Shown here piece by piece: positions 37,578-49,738 of a stretch of DNA of 64,000 nucleotides (the stretch's first letter is position 1; every line of letters starts with the position of its first letter). The notes under the pieces were generated by a model. It did no database searches and was not told the origin of the DNA. It saw only the letters and a list, made by a program, of their open reading frames with translations. A program made the translations under genes and the position numbers. The DNA lies in contig NC_021680.1 in assembly GCF_000247815.1 (NCBI RefSeq), positions 4,798,782 through 4,862,781 on the forward strand, written 5' to 3'. The stretch is from Ficedula albicollis (lineage: Eukaryota; Chordata; Aves; Passeriformes; Muscicapidae).

Positions 37578-39640
37578 CTCAGAGCTGTGGCACACCTGCA
37601 GCACACGGTGTCACCAGGAATGGACTCAGGGCTGTGGCACACCTGCAGCACACGGTGTCACCAGGAATGGACTCAGGGCTGTGGCACACCTGCAGCACAC
37701 GGTGTCACCAGGAATGGACTCAGGGCTGTGGCACACCTGCAGCACACGGTGTCACCAGGAATGGACTCAGGGCTGTGGCACACCTGCAGCACACGGTGTC
37801 ACCAGGAATGGACTCAGGGCTGTGGCACACCTGCAGCACACGGTGTCACCAGGAATGGACTCAGGGCTGTGGCACACCTGCAGCACACGGTGTCACCAGG
37901 AATGGACTCAGGGCTGTGGCACACCTGCAGCACACGGTGTCACCAGGAATGGACTCAGGGCTGTGGCACACCTGCAGCACACGGTGTCACCAGGAATGGA
38001 CTCAGGGCTGTGGCACACCTGCAGCACACGGTGTCACCAGGAATGGACTCAGGGCTGTGGCACACCTGCAGCACACGGTGTCACCAGGAATGGACTCAGG
38101 GCTGTGGCACACCTGCAGCACACGGTGTCACCAGGAATGGACTCAGGGCTGTGGCACACCTGCAGCACACGGTGTCACCAGGAATGGACTCAGGGCTGTG
38201 GCACACCTGCAGCACACGGTGTCACCAGGAATGGACTCAGGGCTGTGGCACACCTGCAGCACACGGTGTCACCAGGAATGGACTCAGGGCTGTGGCACAC
38301 CTGCAGCACACGGTGTCACCAGGAATGGACTCAGGGCTGTGGCACACCTGCAGCACACGGTGTCACCAGGAATGGACTCAGGGCTGTGGCACACCTGCAG
38401 CACACGGTGTCACCAGGAATGGACTCAGGGCTGTGGCACACCTGCAGCACACGGTGTCACCAGGAATGGACTCAGGGCTGTGGCACACCTGCAGCACACG
38501 GTGTCACCAGGAATGGACTCAGGGCTGTGGCACACCTGCAGCACACGGTGTCACCAGGAATGGACTCAGGGCTGTGGCACACCTGCAGCACACGGTGTCA
38601 CCAGGAATGGACTCAGGGCTGTGGCACACCTGCAGCACACGGTGTCACCAGGAATGGACTCAGGGCTGTGGCACACCTGCAGCACACGGTGTCACCAGGA
38701 ATGGACTCAGGGCTGTGGCACACCTGCAGCACACGGTGTCACCAGGAATGGACTCAGGGCTGTGGCACACCTGCAGCACACGGTGTCACCAGGAATGGAC
38801 TCAGGGCTGTGGCACACCTGCAGCACACGGTGTCACCAGGAATGGACTCAGGGCTGTGGCACACCTGCAGCACACGGTGTCACCAGGAATGGACTCAGGG
38901 CTGTGGCACACCTGCAGCACACGGTGTCACCAGGAATGGACTCAGGGCTGTGGCACACCTGCAGCACACGGTGTCACCAGGAATGGACTCAGGGCTGTGG
39001 CACACCTGCAGCACACGGTGTCACCAGGAATGGACTCAGGGCTGTGGCACACCTGCAGCACACGGTGTCACCAGGAATGGACTCAGGGCTGTGGCACACC
39101 TGCAGCACACGGTGTCACCAGGAATGGACTCAGGGCTGTGGCACACCTGCAGCACACGGTGTCACCAGGAATGGACTCAGGGCTGTGGCACACCTGCAGC
39201 ACACGGTGTCACCAGGAATGGACTCAGGGCTGTGGCACACCTGCAGCACACGGTGTCACCAGGAATGGACTCAGGGCTGTGGCACACCTGCAGCACACGG
39301 TGTCACCAGGAATGGACTCAGGGCTGTGGCACACCTGCAGCACACGGTGTCACCAGGAATGGACTCAGGGCTGTGGCACACCTGCAGCACACGGTGTCAC
39401 CAGGAATGGACTCAGGGCTGTGGCACACCTGCAGCACACGGTGTCACCAGGAATGGACTCAGGGCTGTGGCACACCTGCAGCACACGGTGTCACCAGGAA
39501 TGGACTCAGGGCTGTGGCACACCTGCAGCACACGGTGTCACCAGGAATGGACTCAGGGCTGTGGCACACCTGCAGCACACGGTGTCACCAGGAATGGACT
39601 CAGGGCTGTGGCACACCTGCAGCACACAGTGTCACCAGGA
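37578..39640. repeat. minisatellite, 47-bp unit, 44 copies
   Basis: The unit runs CTCAGGGCTGTGGCACACCT to CACCAGGAATGGA. Unit starts lie every 47 bp from 37578 to 39599. The internal copies appear identical; the first carries CAGAGCTG instead of CAGGGCTG, and the last carries CACACAGTG instead of CACACGGTG and breaks off at CCAGGA. Each unit has one CpG, one CACCTG E-box core, a CTGCAG palindrome and a GGTG-T-CACC hairpin. The unit has no stop codon in any forward frame, and 47 is not a multiple of 3, so all three + frames stay open. I interpret the resulting long ORFs as non-coding by-products. Confidence 0.99.
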
Positions 39641-40165
39641 GCTGCTGGCACTGCTCCCAGCCTGACCTGCTGGCTGGGCTCTGATAACCCCTCGTGCTGG
39701 GGGCCACAGCAGGGTGGGTAACGAGTGCTCACACTTTACCTGCACGTTCCCCAGAGCACAGAGGGGTTGTTTGCACTGCATTACCTGGGCACATTCCCAC
39801 GCCTCCAGCCAGCAGGGGCTCTCATGCAGTCCCCGTCATCACACACACAAGGTGCACCCTGCTCTGCTCGCACATCATTCTGCACAAAACCAAAGGAATG
39901 TTTGGTTTAAAAATAGAAACCCGGTGCTCCCTGCTTGTTTGGTTTGCTGTCGACGCAAACCAGCCCAAAAAGTGGAGTCTTTGTTCTCCCTCTGTCCGTT
40001 CAAGACTTACTGAAACAATTGTCAGCCAACAACGAGGCTTTTTTCGTGAGGCCCCACTCACACCCAGCACTCCTACACACACTGCTCACTGTGCCACTTC
40101 TGCATACTTTCCGTATCAGTCACTGCTGCACCCCAGGACGCACGTTTTGAAATTCGCCTTTCCCT
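39641..40165. other. intergenic, right flank of the minisatellite
   Basis: Moderately GC-rich sequence. ORFs of 158 and 99 codons on + have no recognisable domain. Confidence 0.4.
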
Positions 40166-40230
40166 TTTGATTCCCGGGGCGATGCCACCGCGCGCAGCTG
40201 CGGCGACGCTGCCGTATCTTCGTGACACAG
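40166..40230. promoter_or_regulatory. small CpG cluster
   Basis: A short, dense cluster of CpG dinucleotides around ATGCCACCGCGCGCAGCTGC and GGCGACGCTGCCGTATCTTC lies in otherwise CpG-poor intergenic DNA. It could be a small regulatory element; no factor site is decisive. Confidence 0.25.
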
Positions 40231-43200
40231 CTCCCTGAGAGGAGCAGCAAAGGCAGGGCAGTGAGGAAATAACTGCTTGCCGCTACCAGAGCAGTGGCAG
40301 AAAACAATCAGGACATGCTAATTAACTGGCTGTTCAGTAATGCGCTGTGGAGAGATTATTCAACGAGGTTTGGGCAAGGAAAATGGAAAGTGAAAGTTTA
40401 AGCCTTAGAACCAGACGTAGATCAAAAGCACATTGCACTTGGGCAGCATTTTTAACTTCTCTGGTGTCCTTTCTGCTTTATGAGAGCTGTAAGTTACTTG
40501 AGCTGTTGTTTAAAGTAAAACTAATTCAATTTTCTTTTAAAAGCATTTCTATAGCATTTGTGGTTGCAGAGCAAAGGTTGAAATGTGACTTCCAAAAGCA
40601 TGAAAGACTGCAAGGCAAATAATTCCCACTTTCCTCCTCAAAGCAAATCCCCTTTTTCTTATTATTTAAGAGATCTTAGCTTTTTAACTCTTACTGAGTG
40701 TTTAGGACTAACATAAAATGCTGCGGTGTCATTGCCTTTGTCTGGAGCCCCTGTTGCTGCAGCACAGAGAATCTGCTGGAGGGGGATAGAGTCGCCACTG
40801 TGGAACATTTAAAAAATATTATTTAGAACTAATTCCAGAGGGCCAGAGCCAGACTTCTGGCAGCATCTTCTTAAAATAGCAGCAGTTTTACTCGGTTTAT
40901 AAATCTAAATGCCATGTATGGCCATAACCCAGCCGGGGGTGGGATCCCCCTTTGATGTACGAACCCTGTGCTTCAGACTGCAAGAATCATATGAAACTGC
41001 CAAAATACAGGCACACAGTGGAAAAACCTGCAGACAGACAACAGAGGGGAAGGACACGGACCCAGAAACAGGCACTGGATTGTTGTTCATCCAAAAAACA
41101 TTGTTTGTTGTGGTTGTTTTTGCTTTAGTTTTTTGTTTTTTTGTTTTTTTTTTGTTTTGTTTTTTTTTTCTCTAATTCTAAATGTTTTTAGGGCCTGAAG
41201 GTTTTCAGGGTTTCTGGAGTGTTGGTTTGTAGTTGTTTTTAGTTACCACAAGCCAGATACAAATGGCATTACTCACATTTAGCAGCACATTATCCTGGCT
41301 TCCAGAGAGAACCTGTGGAGTTGGACAGGGAGCTGTGACAATTGCTGAGGCAATGCCAGGGTAAAGGCAGCTCTTTCCTGAAGTTGCTCTTTCCTGCTGT
41401 CCAGCCCTCACGCCTGCATCTATGTGGATTTAGGATCTGACCACACACATGCCACTGACCTAAATATGTTGAGACTACATCTCTTTTTGATCACACATAT
41501 TTCTTCCATGTTGATGACAGGGCAATGAAAAATTTGGAGAAAGAAAAAATGAAGTCCAAGCAGAAGCCAGAACTCAAACATTTTACGTAAGAGTCCCTGA
41601 AACAGCACATTTTTAAACAAGCACTGTAGTTTAACTCTAAACCTGGTTGCATCTTTGTAAATGATGCAAGAGACAGACAATAAGTAAGCATTATAAGATA
41701 TATTTATATTTTCTATCTAAACATTTCAAGAGACTGAAAGAGGGTCGGGTAGGACTGGGTGCACAAGAAGTTAATGTACCACAACATTGTTTATAAATAA
41801 ATTCTCCGAGGAATGATACAAACAACTTTTCTAACACAAGGCTTAAATTCTTGCCATATTTTCCTTAAACACTTTGAGGAGTTTTGATTATTCTTTCAGA
41901 GAAACTGCCAGCATCACATACAAATCTCTGAGATAGTTCAGTGAAGCGCTATGAGAAAAGTCTCCAGTGCCAATTTGCTCTTTGCTGCTGGCTTCCACAG
42001 AGGAGTTGCTTCATGGGTGAATTTCAAAGTGATTGAAAAGTTTGATAGCAGCTGACAGTGCTTGTTGCTGTGGGACATGCAGGCAGGCAGCAGTGCTGCA
42101 AGCCACTGCACTGCAAGGTAAAAAGACATTTCCATCACCAGCCATCCCCTACTCGATGGAAAGGCAGGTTTTGTTTTGGGTCCTCCAGCTCTGACACCAT
42201 CCTGAAACCACAGGAGGCCTCTGTGCGTGTAAAGTGAGTAATTGAGTCCCTTTGATCTGTGCAAAGTGTTGCACTTTTGCCTTTAAGCAGGCAGAACCCT
42301 GACGTCCTCCTGCCAGGCAGCCCCGACCGCTGACAGAGGCTGCGCTCCTTTCCTGCATCACTGGAGATAGATCGCCTGTACATCAGAGATTACTGCAAAG
42401 TCCGGACCAGACCATTCTTGTTTGGGGAGAAAATGAGAAAGTACAAAAGGTGACTGTGGGTTATGTTTATAGACCTTCTGTGCAGCAGCAGAGCCGTACA
42501 GAAACTAGAGAATGCACAAGGGCACCAAAAAATACCAGTTCCCTGCGGATTTCGCGTGTCACCTACCTGTGAATGATCTGCACAGGGGTGGGGGTACGAG
42601 CTGGCCACAGCCCTGCCCAAACTAGGGCAGCAGCGTGCATTTAGAGTGTCTCTGGAAATCAAAGCAGGTCTTCAATTCCAGATGGAAGACTAAGCAAAGT
42701 TTTACAAGCAGCCATAATTCAGGCATTCCGTTTGCGTGCCCAGTTTTACAGCCATGGTTGCCCTTTTTTGTCACAGATGTACCCGTGTCTTTTATGCAAT
42801 ATCTGGGTAGCACACAATGCTCTGTACCTTCACCAGAAGTTCTCAGGGAGGAAATCCTGACATCTTGGCACTGCCTTTGTGCAACCTGCCCTTCCTTCCT
42901 CCTCTGTACAGTGCAGCAAGTACAGGGGATGTCCTCTGCCACCAGCTGTGCATCTAACAGCACAGATCCCTTCTTACTCACTTCCCCCACACGGCTCAGA
43001 CTCATTTACACTGTTCACAAATAGACACACCGTGTTGTCAGATGCAATTTCGTGGTATAAAATAGAAGCTACCTTATCTCTTTCCTGGCCCTACGCCCTT
43101 CTCTTTGTGCTTAGTACAAAAAGAGTAAATATGTGCATTAAATGTGGTATTATGTCTCTGGCGTGGAGAGTCTGCTTCTTCTAGATAAGTAGGTCTGAAT

Positions 43201-45764
43201 GTTTGCACTGGATCCCTGGGAATAATCCATCTTGCAATAGGATCAGTAGATTCTCACTACTGACTTCAAAGGAGTTTAAGTATAACCAGTATAACCAATA
43301 CTTTGAACCAAATACTTCTTATTTTTCCAACAGGAATAGTAGCTCTTGATACTCTTGCTAGTGCCTTATCCACCCCTCAAGACTCCTGATACAGTCTTTG
43401 ACTGGGATCTAAAACGGATTAGAAAATGCAGGGGAGGGAATGGAAAAACCCTAGAGCTGCTGGCTAGGGATCAATCTGAAATGCATTGATGGATGCTGAT
43501 AGCACACAGGAACACAGCTGCAACAAAACTGCCACCAAGATATCCATAAATAAAAGAATACTGAAGCTGGCTCTTCCACATCCAGCTCGTTTCAGAGGGG
43601 GCAAATTCTAACCTCCTGTTGTACTGAGGTTTCTCCACTGAGTCCTCAAGTAGTTTTTAAGAAGAAAAGACAATCTTTTCTGTAGGCGGAGCTGCCAGTA
43701 ACTCCTAAAGCGGGTTTCATTTTCTTCCTATTTTCAAATGTTACACATTTGCAGGGAGAAGTTTGCCCTTCCAGTGTACGTCAGCAGTGAACCATTTGCA
43801 ACCAGCAACGTCCAACTCTGAGCTATAACCCATATGCCACCCAGCATCTGCTGCCTGCCCATTTCTGCCATGTTTGGAAACCCTTGCTGGCCCTGCAGCT
43901 GCTCTGGGTAGCTGGGAGAGGACATCATCCACACAGATTCCCTATAAATTTACACCTTCCCGTGCCTCTGTTTTTCCGACCTGCGTGCGCATCTCCCGAG
44001 CACTGATGTGAGATGCTTCTCACCCAAGTGCAAGCATCTGTGCCCAAATATGAAGTCTCTTCCTGACTGGAGGTCACATTGTTGTACAGCAGCGAGAGCC
44101 TGGCCAGTGGCAGGGCTGATTTATTATTGGCTGGCGATTCTGATCCGATAACATTATTTGTGTTGGTAGGTGCTCACGTGTCAGGATTAGGGCAAGACAC
44201 CGAAGAAGGAACACAGTGTTCTGCTCCTATTTATGCTTCTTGCTGTGGTTCCCTCAGAGACTAGCATTACTAACTTCCCCTGTCAGACAAGGGGCACTCA
44301 ATTTCAGGTCATTTATACCTGTCTCTTTGCACTTCAGGAGCTGATATATGAGCTTAAAGCCTGATGGAAAGCTGAAATATAAATGTAGCAGTGTGTAATA
44401 CACATATTTACATCAAAGCACATGTTTGTGGGTGGCTCCTGCCAGAATTTAGGACCTCAAGCCATCAGCAGAACATTAAGAAAAGCTATAGTGACTCGAT
44501 GGCATTACTGCCCTTTGCTAGACCTAAAATTCCTTTCTGGAATTTTTGAGTGACACGGAAGAGAAACCTGGTGCTCTGGCAAAGGGGCACTCACACTTCA
44601 CAAGGCAGGGTGGCCTCTAGGTCTGCACTGCAGAGCCCCAGCTTTCCAGAAACACCCCCAAAAGGAACTCAGCCAGCACCAGTGGCACTGCAGACACCTG
44701 CAAGGGCGAAGCAGGAAGAAACCTGCAGAGAAAAGTCTGCAAAGCAAGAATTCCTCTTATGGAGGGCTGGGGCAGCACCTGCTGCACGTGCACCGAGCAA
44801 ACAAAGCCCCAGCACCAATATATCGACACAGCCTGCACACAGAGCACAAGCCAGGCTCAGGCTCAGGCTGCTGCTGCACGTAGAGCACAGAGCTACTCAG
44901 TCAGAGCTGACATTTTTACAGAGCTGCTTTCCAGAGCCCAGGCGCGCTCCAAGCGCGGAATAGTTTCCACTGTTTCCCTTTTCACACGCGCTCAGTTTTC
45001 CAAACCATTCACCTTTGGCAAAAAGCTTCATGCCTGGCCCCTGCTAGAAGGTCAGCTTGTTTTGCAACGTGAACCAAACTCCTCCATTTGTTAAAGATCT
45101 GGGGCAGCAAATGAATCTGCTTTTACATCCCAGGGTTTTTTACTTCATCACTGTCGCTAAATTTGTACACACATTTCCTTTTAAAATGTATAGTTCATTT
45201 TTTAAGAGAGGCTTTGGTGGACTGATAAACAGAAGTATCTCCTAATAATTCAAATATGTAACAGGGAAATTAGGTCTGTCATTGCTACATAGACCTTTTT
45301 TTTTTTCAGCAAAACCTATTTTGGTCCTGTACTTTTTGTGCCATTGTTAGATTTTTTACGTGAGCACAGTGACATTTGCATAATTTCCATGAGGGAGACT
45401 GAAACCTTTCAGGGAAACACAATGCAAAGTCCAGGAAGAGAAAACTTTTCGTACAGGGGGAAAGGAAACAACAGTGCCAAGGAGACAGAAATGCCAAGGT
45501 TAACCAGGCAAGTGCTTTCCTCTGTGCCCCACAGGGAAATGATTGCTCCCATCTCTGGCTGATTCATCCTGACATGGACTCTCAGAACCCTACATTTTCA
45601 CCAAAATGTGTGTTTTGAACGAGCTCCTCTTAAGGAAACCTCCCTGTCTGACCACCCAGGAGCCACTCTGGCCATCACACCTGCACCACCTGAGCTGGGA
45701 GCGAGGTCCCTTCCCAGCCACACCAAATTCCTCACTGGCTTGGCCCCATAGCAGCATCTCAAGA
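40231..45764. other. intergenic, includes a T/G low-complexity tract
   Basis: No gene, RNA gene or transposon family recognised. A T-rich tract with scattered G covers about 41098-41172. A direct repeat of about 10 bp (AGTATAACCA) occurs near 43280-43300. Overlapping ORFs up to 137 codons lack domains. Confidence 0.45.
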
Positions 45765-45892
45765 CATCCTGATCCTCAAAGCAGTTTAATTTTGGCGCAA
45801 TAAAAAGTGAGAAAGCAACAGCTTAAGCACATCCTGATCCTCAAAGCAGTTTAATTTTGGTGCAATAATAAGTGAGAAATCAACAGCTTAAG
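45765..45892. repeat. two-copy tandem duplication, 65-bp unit
   Basis: CATCCTGATCCTCAAAGCAG at 45765 recurs at 45830 with a handful of substitutions, including a CpG lost in one copy (GGCGCAA versus GGTGCAA). Confidence 0.95.
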
Positions 45893-46150
45893 TTGATGTC
45901 TCCAAGCAGGGACCCCAAAAGGAGTCACTGGGCTTTTATATCCTCACAATGCACACGCAGCTGAGTCTGGGGCCATGGTGTCCCCAGGTGCCCCTCACCT
46001 GGCTTGCCACAGGTCACCAGGCCTTTTTTTATCCAAAGGCTCAGCAATTCAAGGCCTCCTGGGCCTCCTGCCTCCTGAACTATGTGCACTGACCATATTC
46101 CTCAGCACAACAAATGTGAACAGCCTCAATGCCAGGGGCACTTGGCTCTT
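45830..46150 (-). mobile_element. possible LTR-like element, antisense
   Basis: Read on the minus strand, GATATAAAA (45934-45942) forms a good TATA box followed by AGCCCAGTGACTCC. Upstream lies a GC-rich stretch and downstream an AT-rich one, a layout that resembles a retroviral LTR. I do not recognise the family, see no clear terminal dinucleotides or target duplication, and no viral genes adjoin it. It might instead be a chance TATA-like site. Confidence 0.3.
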
Positions 46151-48030
46151 GTGACAGAACTGATGAACCCCTTCTGTTTTAACCCATTGAAAGGACAGAA
46201 AGTGATCCAGAAAAAAGATTCGACTATATTTTGTTAGAAAGACAAATCAGCTCAGTCACAGCTCAGAACTCGTTCAAGGATGGGGCAGGACTGCCCAGCC
46301 AGGAGAGAGCAGAGAAAAGAGCATAGGAAGGAAGAGCTAGGGCAGGGATGAAGAAAAGGCAGCAAAACAAGCTGTTTCAATGGCCAGACTGTAAACAACG
46401 CTGATCACCTCAGAAATTTCATGCTGGCCATCAAGATATACCCTGGCAGGAACGTGAAGAATAACAAGGGAATATAAGAAATAGTCAGACTTAGTGGAAT
46501 AACAACAGTGATCTTGAAAACCTCAATGTGTACAATGAAATGATTCTGTATCATGAGTGAGCACATTAGCAAATGGAAAAAGAAAATCATCTGAGAGACA
46601 GTATCAGCTTTGAACCACACTGGAGCTATCTTCTGCTTCCAGCTTTCTTCTGTTTCTGTGATTACACTTTGTTAACTCTGGTAATTTATTGCATGGCCTC
46701 TACAAACGTTGTGCATGTTTGATCACTTTGTCCTTCGGTTTCCATTTCCCACAGAGACCCCATTTGCTGTTCTTACCAAACCTCCTTCTCTTGAAGTCAT
46801 TGTCATTTAAACAATGACTACAATGGCAATGACATTTCAGCGAGAGGCACCACCACTGTTCAGTATTTCCACTTGTCCCAGTTAAACACAAATGCAGGAG
46901 TAATAAAAATAAAGTGCTGGACATTTTAACAACAGAACCTTCATATATACAATCCTTCCTTACAGCTATTCACCCCAACAAAGGTGAGAAATGTGACCAA
47001 AGACTAAAATACTTCCATTCCAAAATAAACCTCAAGATTTTGGATTCTATTTCTATATCTTTTTGTTTCCTCACTAGTGAAACTTTTTTCCTTTTTTTTC
47101 CCCCCCCTCTTTTAGCCTCAAATGAATTTCAAATGCCTCAAAGCATTATGCTAATGTTGGAAAATGCCCTTATGGCCTTCATAGGGACAGAGTCACTTCA
47201 CATTTCTGACACCACTGTACAGTCTTTGTTTACTTTTCACAGTTATTAGAGCTATGCTGCACAGCTGCAGAGTAAACCTCATTTATTTTGTGTTTTAGAA
47301 GGAATGATGCTTTTTCCACTACGATGTCTCAAATTAACTCACCATATGTGCCTCTATCTCTTCATCTTTAGGTGCAGGCCAAGGACTTTAATCTTCTCAG
47401 TAATCTAGATTTATTAAAAATTAAGAGCAATAGTGAAAAAAAGTGACAGAGAACAAGAAAAAACACAAAAACCCCCAGCTGGGCTAAGACTTTGACAGTC
47501 ACAGGAGAATGGCACCAGCACCACCAACTAAAATGAAAGGGTACTGCACATTTCAGCCACCCAGCTCTGACAGCTGGCAATATTTTGGAAGAAAAGTTTT
47601 ACTTCTCCAGAAAATCCATGCCTAGGCAAAATGCTGAAATGTTTGTCATCCTGTTTGCAACACCGTGTCTTTTAAAAGAACACCCCTTGCCCTGCAAACA
47701 AGGAGCTCAAGCATTTATAACAATATTACGCGTACAGAACATGAATAGTTTAAAATTGGGTTAAAAAAGTCTGGCTTGCAGTGCTTAATGGAAGATGGAA
47801 AATAACGCAGTCAACAGAGAAACATTATACTGCACAAGAGAAATGTTCTAATCTATTCTTAACTCACTTTTATCAATAATCCCCATGGCTGGCTTCTGGC
47901 CATCCCAGATGAATAATTTAGAGCCAGGAAAAAACAGGGATCTGGACAGACATTGTCCACATCTGCAATCCATCTGCCCTGCTATATTAAGTTATTCACC
48001 TGTTAAAAGCCAATTTCCTACTATATAGTT
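46151..48030. other. intergenic, nothing recognised
   Basis: AT-rich sequence with no recognised exon, RNA gene or transposon family. Confidence 0.45.
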
Positions 48031-48189
48031 AAATATGCTTAGAGGTTACACAGCTAAAAATAGCACTGCCTGCAGTATTTTCTATACTGCAGAAATATGC
48101 TTAGAGGTTACACAGCTAAAAATAGCAGTGCCTGCAGTATTTTCTATACTGTAGAATCACTGCCTGCAGTATTTTCTATACTGCAGAAA
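48031..48189. repeat. tandem duplication, 62-bp unit plus a partial third copy
   Basis: AAATATGCTTAGAGGTTACA at 48031 recurs at 48093. The terminal part (CACTGCCTGCAGTATTTTCT and following) is repeated a third time at about 48158-48189. Each copy contains CTGCAGTATTTTCTATACTG, an inverted repeat of CAGTAT and ATACTG around a TTTTCT loop. Confidence 0.95.
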
Positions 48190-49430
48190 ATATAAATTAT
48201 CTTTGTCAGTATGTTACTATAAAAAGGCATTAGCTTGTATTTCTAGAAGAAGGCATTTCAAAGATGTCAGGGGTTGCATTTTGATCAAATAGCTTTGCAG
48301 TGTATATAAAAGTGTGTAGGCAACGTCTCTAAAGATACTTTACTATTGCCATTAAATCAGAAAAAAAAAAAGCCACCAGGGTTCTCATAGGGAGTGGTAA
48401 CACATGCCTAAAACTAGTAAAATTATGGTATTTTGGTTTTGGGGTGGTTTTTCCCTTAAAGGATTTTTTTTTTTTTTTTTGGTAAGTGCTCTATGGCTGA
48501 ATCAACTGCAAATTTTCTTTCTGCAAAGACTCTGCCCAAATATGCTCCTTTTTTGGAGAAACCTCCACTCCAAGCCCCCTTGAGCAAGAGGGAGTGTGGC
48601 TTTATTCCACCTTGAGCCCATGAATAAAACCATTTGCAAAGCTCCACATGTGCATCACAGCCCCTGCGTTGCTATTGCTACAGACCTGGGAGAGCTTTTT
48701 GGAATATTTATTGTTTGCCATTATACACAAGGTGGAAAAAAATGCTCTTTGGCTCTCGGGATCCTGAGATGACTTTCACTGGCCTAAAAGTGACAAAGGT
48801 TTCCATCTGAATTATGGATCTGGAAACCACTGATATGAAGAGAGAACTCTGCAGCCTCCATCTCCAGTGGCCAGGACATCAGCCTTCAATGCCTCTCTGC
48901 AAGGCTTCACTAAAAGTGATTTAAGCTATGTACAGCCACTGTGTTCCAGCTTCCTCCTCCTAAAGAAAATGCATTTTGTGGCAGAATGGCAGTTCCATTA
49001 AATACAAAGCATGCAGGTAGTAAAATTTTCCCAAAAACCAAGCTATCTGAGGGGTTAAAAAAAATGGAAAATTGTAGTTTTAGTGTCAACACTATGCCAA
49101 GTACTGTCATAAACAGAGAAGGTTTCTGCTCCAGCTGAGCAGATGGAAATTGTTTTATTGTTCAGAGATAAAGCAGAGTTCCCACTCAGGCCCTGACCAC
49201 ACAATTAAAAATCTCTCTGTCTGAGCCCAGCCTTTCAACCCCCCCGCCATGCAAAGCAGCTTTCAGGAAGAAAGTCTGATCCTGCAGCTATTTTTACTTT
49301 TGCTCCTTATTTCTCTTATCCAAAGATGCAAATGCAAGGATGAGTGGCTCCATGAAAAACCGAGAGACTTCCTTTGCTAAACAGGATGTCGGGTTTTCTG
49401 TGGAGTCACACACACACCTGTTCTCTTTAC
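48190..49430. other. intergenic, nothing recognised
   Basis: AT-rich, with an uninterrupted T tract near 48464-48480 after a G/T-rich stretch. No gene recognised. Confidence 0.45.
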
Positions 49431-49564
49431 GGCTGGACAAACATCCTCAGCTCCCCGCGGATCCTTTCACACTCCGTGCCCATCAGGCATCTCTCCCCGG
49501 CCCTGCTGCTGGCTGGGCTGCAGTGGGAGCAGCCAGGGTGTCGCTGGTGTAGTCAGCAGGGTGT

Positions 49565-49738
49565 GCCCACCACTCCTTATCTCGTTTGCAGAGCTGAGAC
49601 AGACGAGCGTCAGGGCGAACACGCCGATCCATTCACAAACATTGCCAAGGGGCCCACCACTCCTTATCTCGTTTGCAGAGCTGAGACAGACGAGCGTCAA
49701 GGCGAACGCGCCGATCCATTCACAAACATTGCCAAGGA
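49565..49738. repeat. two-copy tandem duplication, 87-bp unit, CpG-rich
   Basis: GCCCACCACTCCTTATCTCG at 49565 recurs at 49652 with three substitutions over 87 bp. Each copy holds about six CpGs (GACGAGCGTC and CGCCGATCC), unlike the CpG-poor surroundings. The unit is a multiple of 3, so frames stay open through both copies. No protein domain is recognised. Confidence 0.96.

Noticed and set aside
37578..39640. CRISPR array
   Set aside because: The units are contiguous with no unique spacers, and the genome is vertebrate.
37270..39721. ORFs of 804, 723 and 695 codons as a repetitive secreted or structural protein gene
   Set aside because: All three frames of one 47-bp minisatellite are open for the same trivial reason. 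There is no signal peptide or splice context, and flanks show no coding signature.
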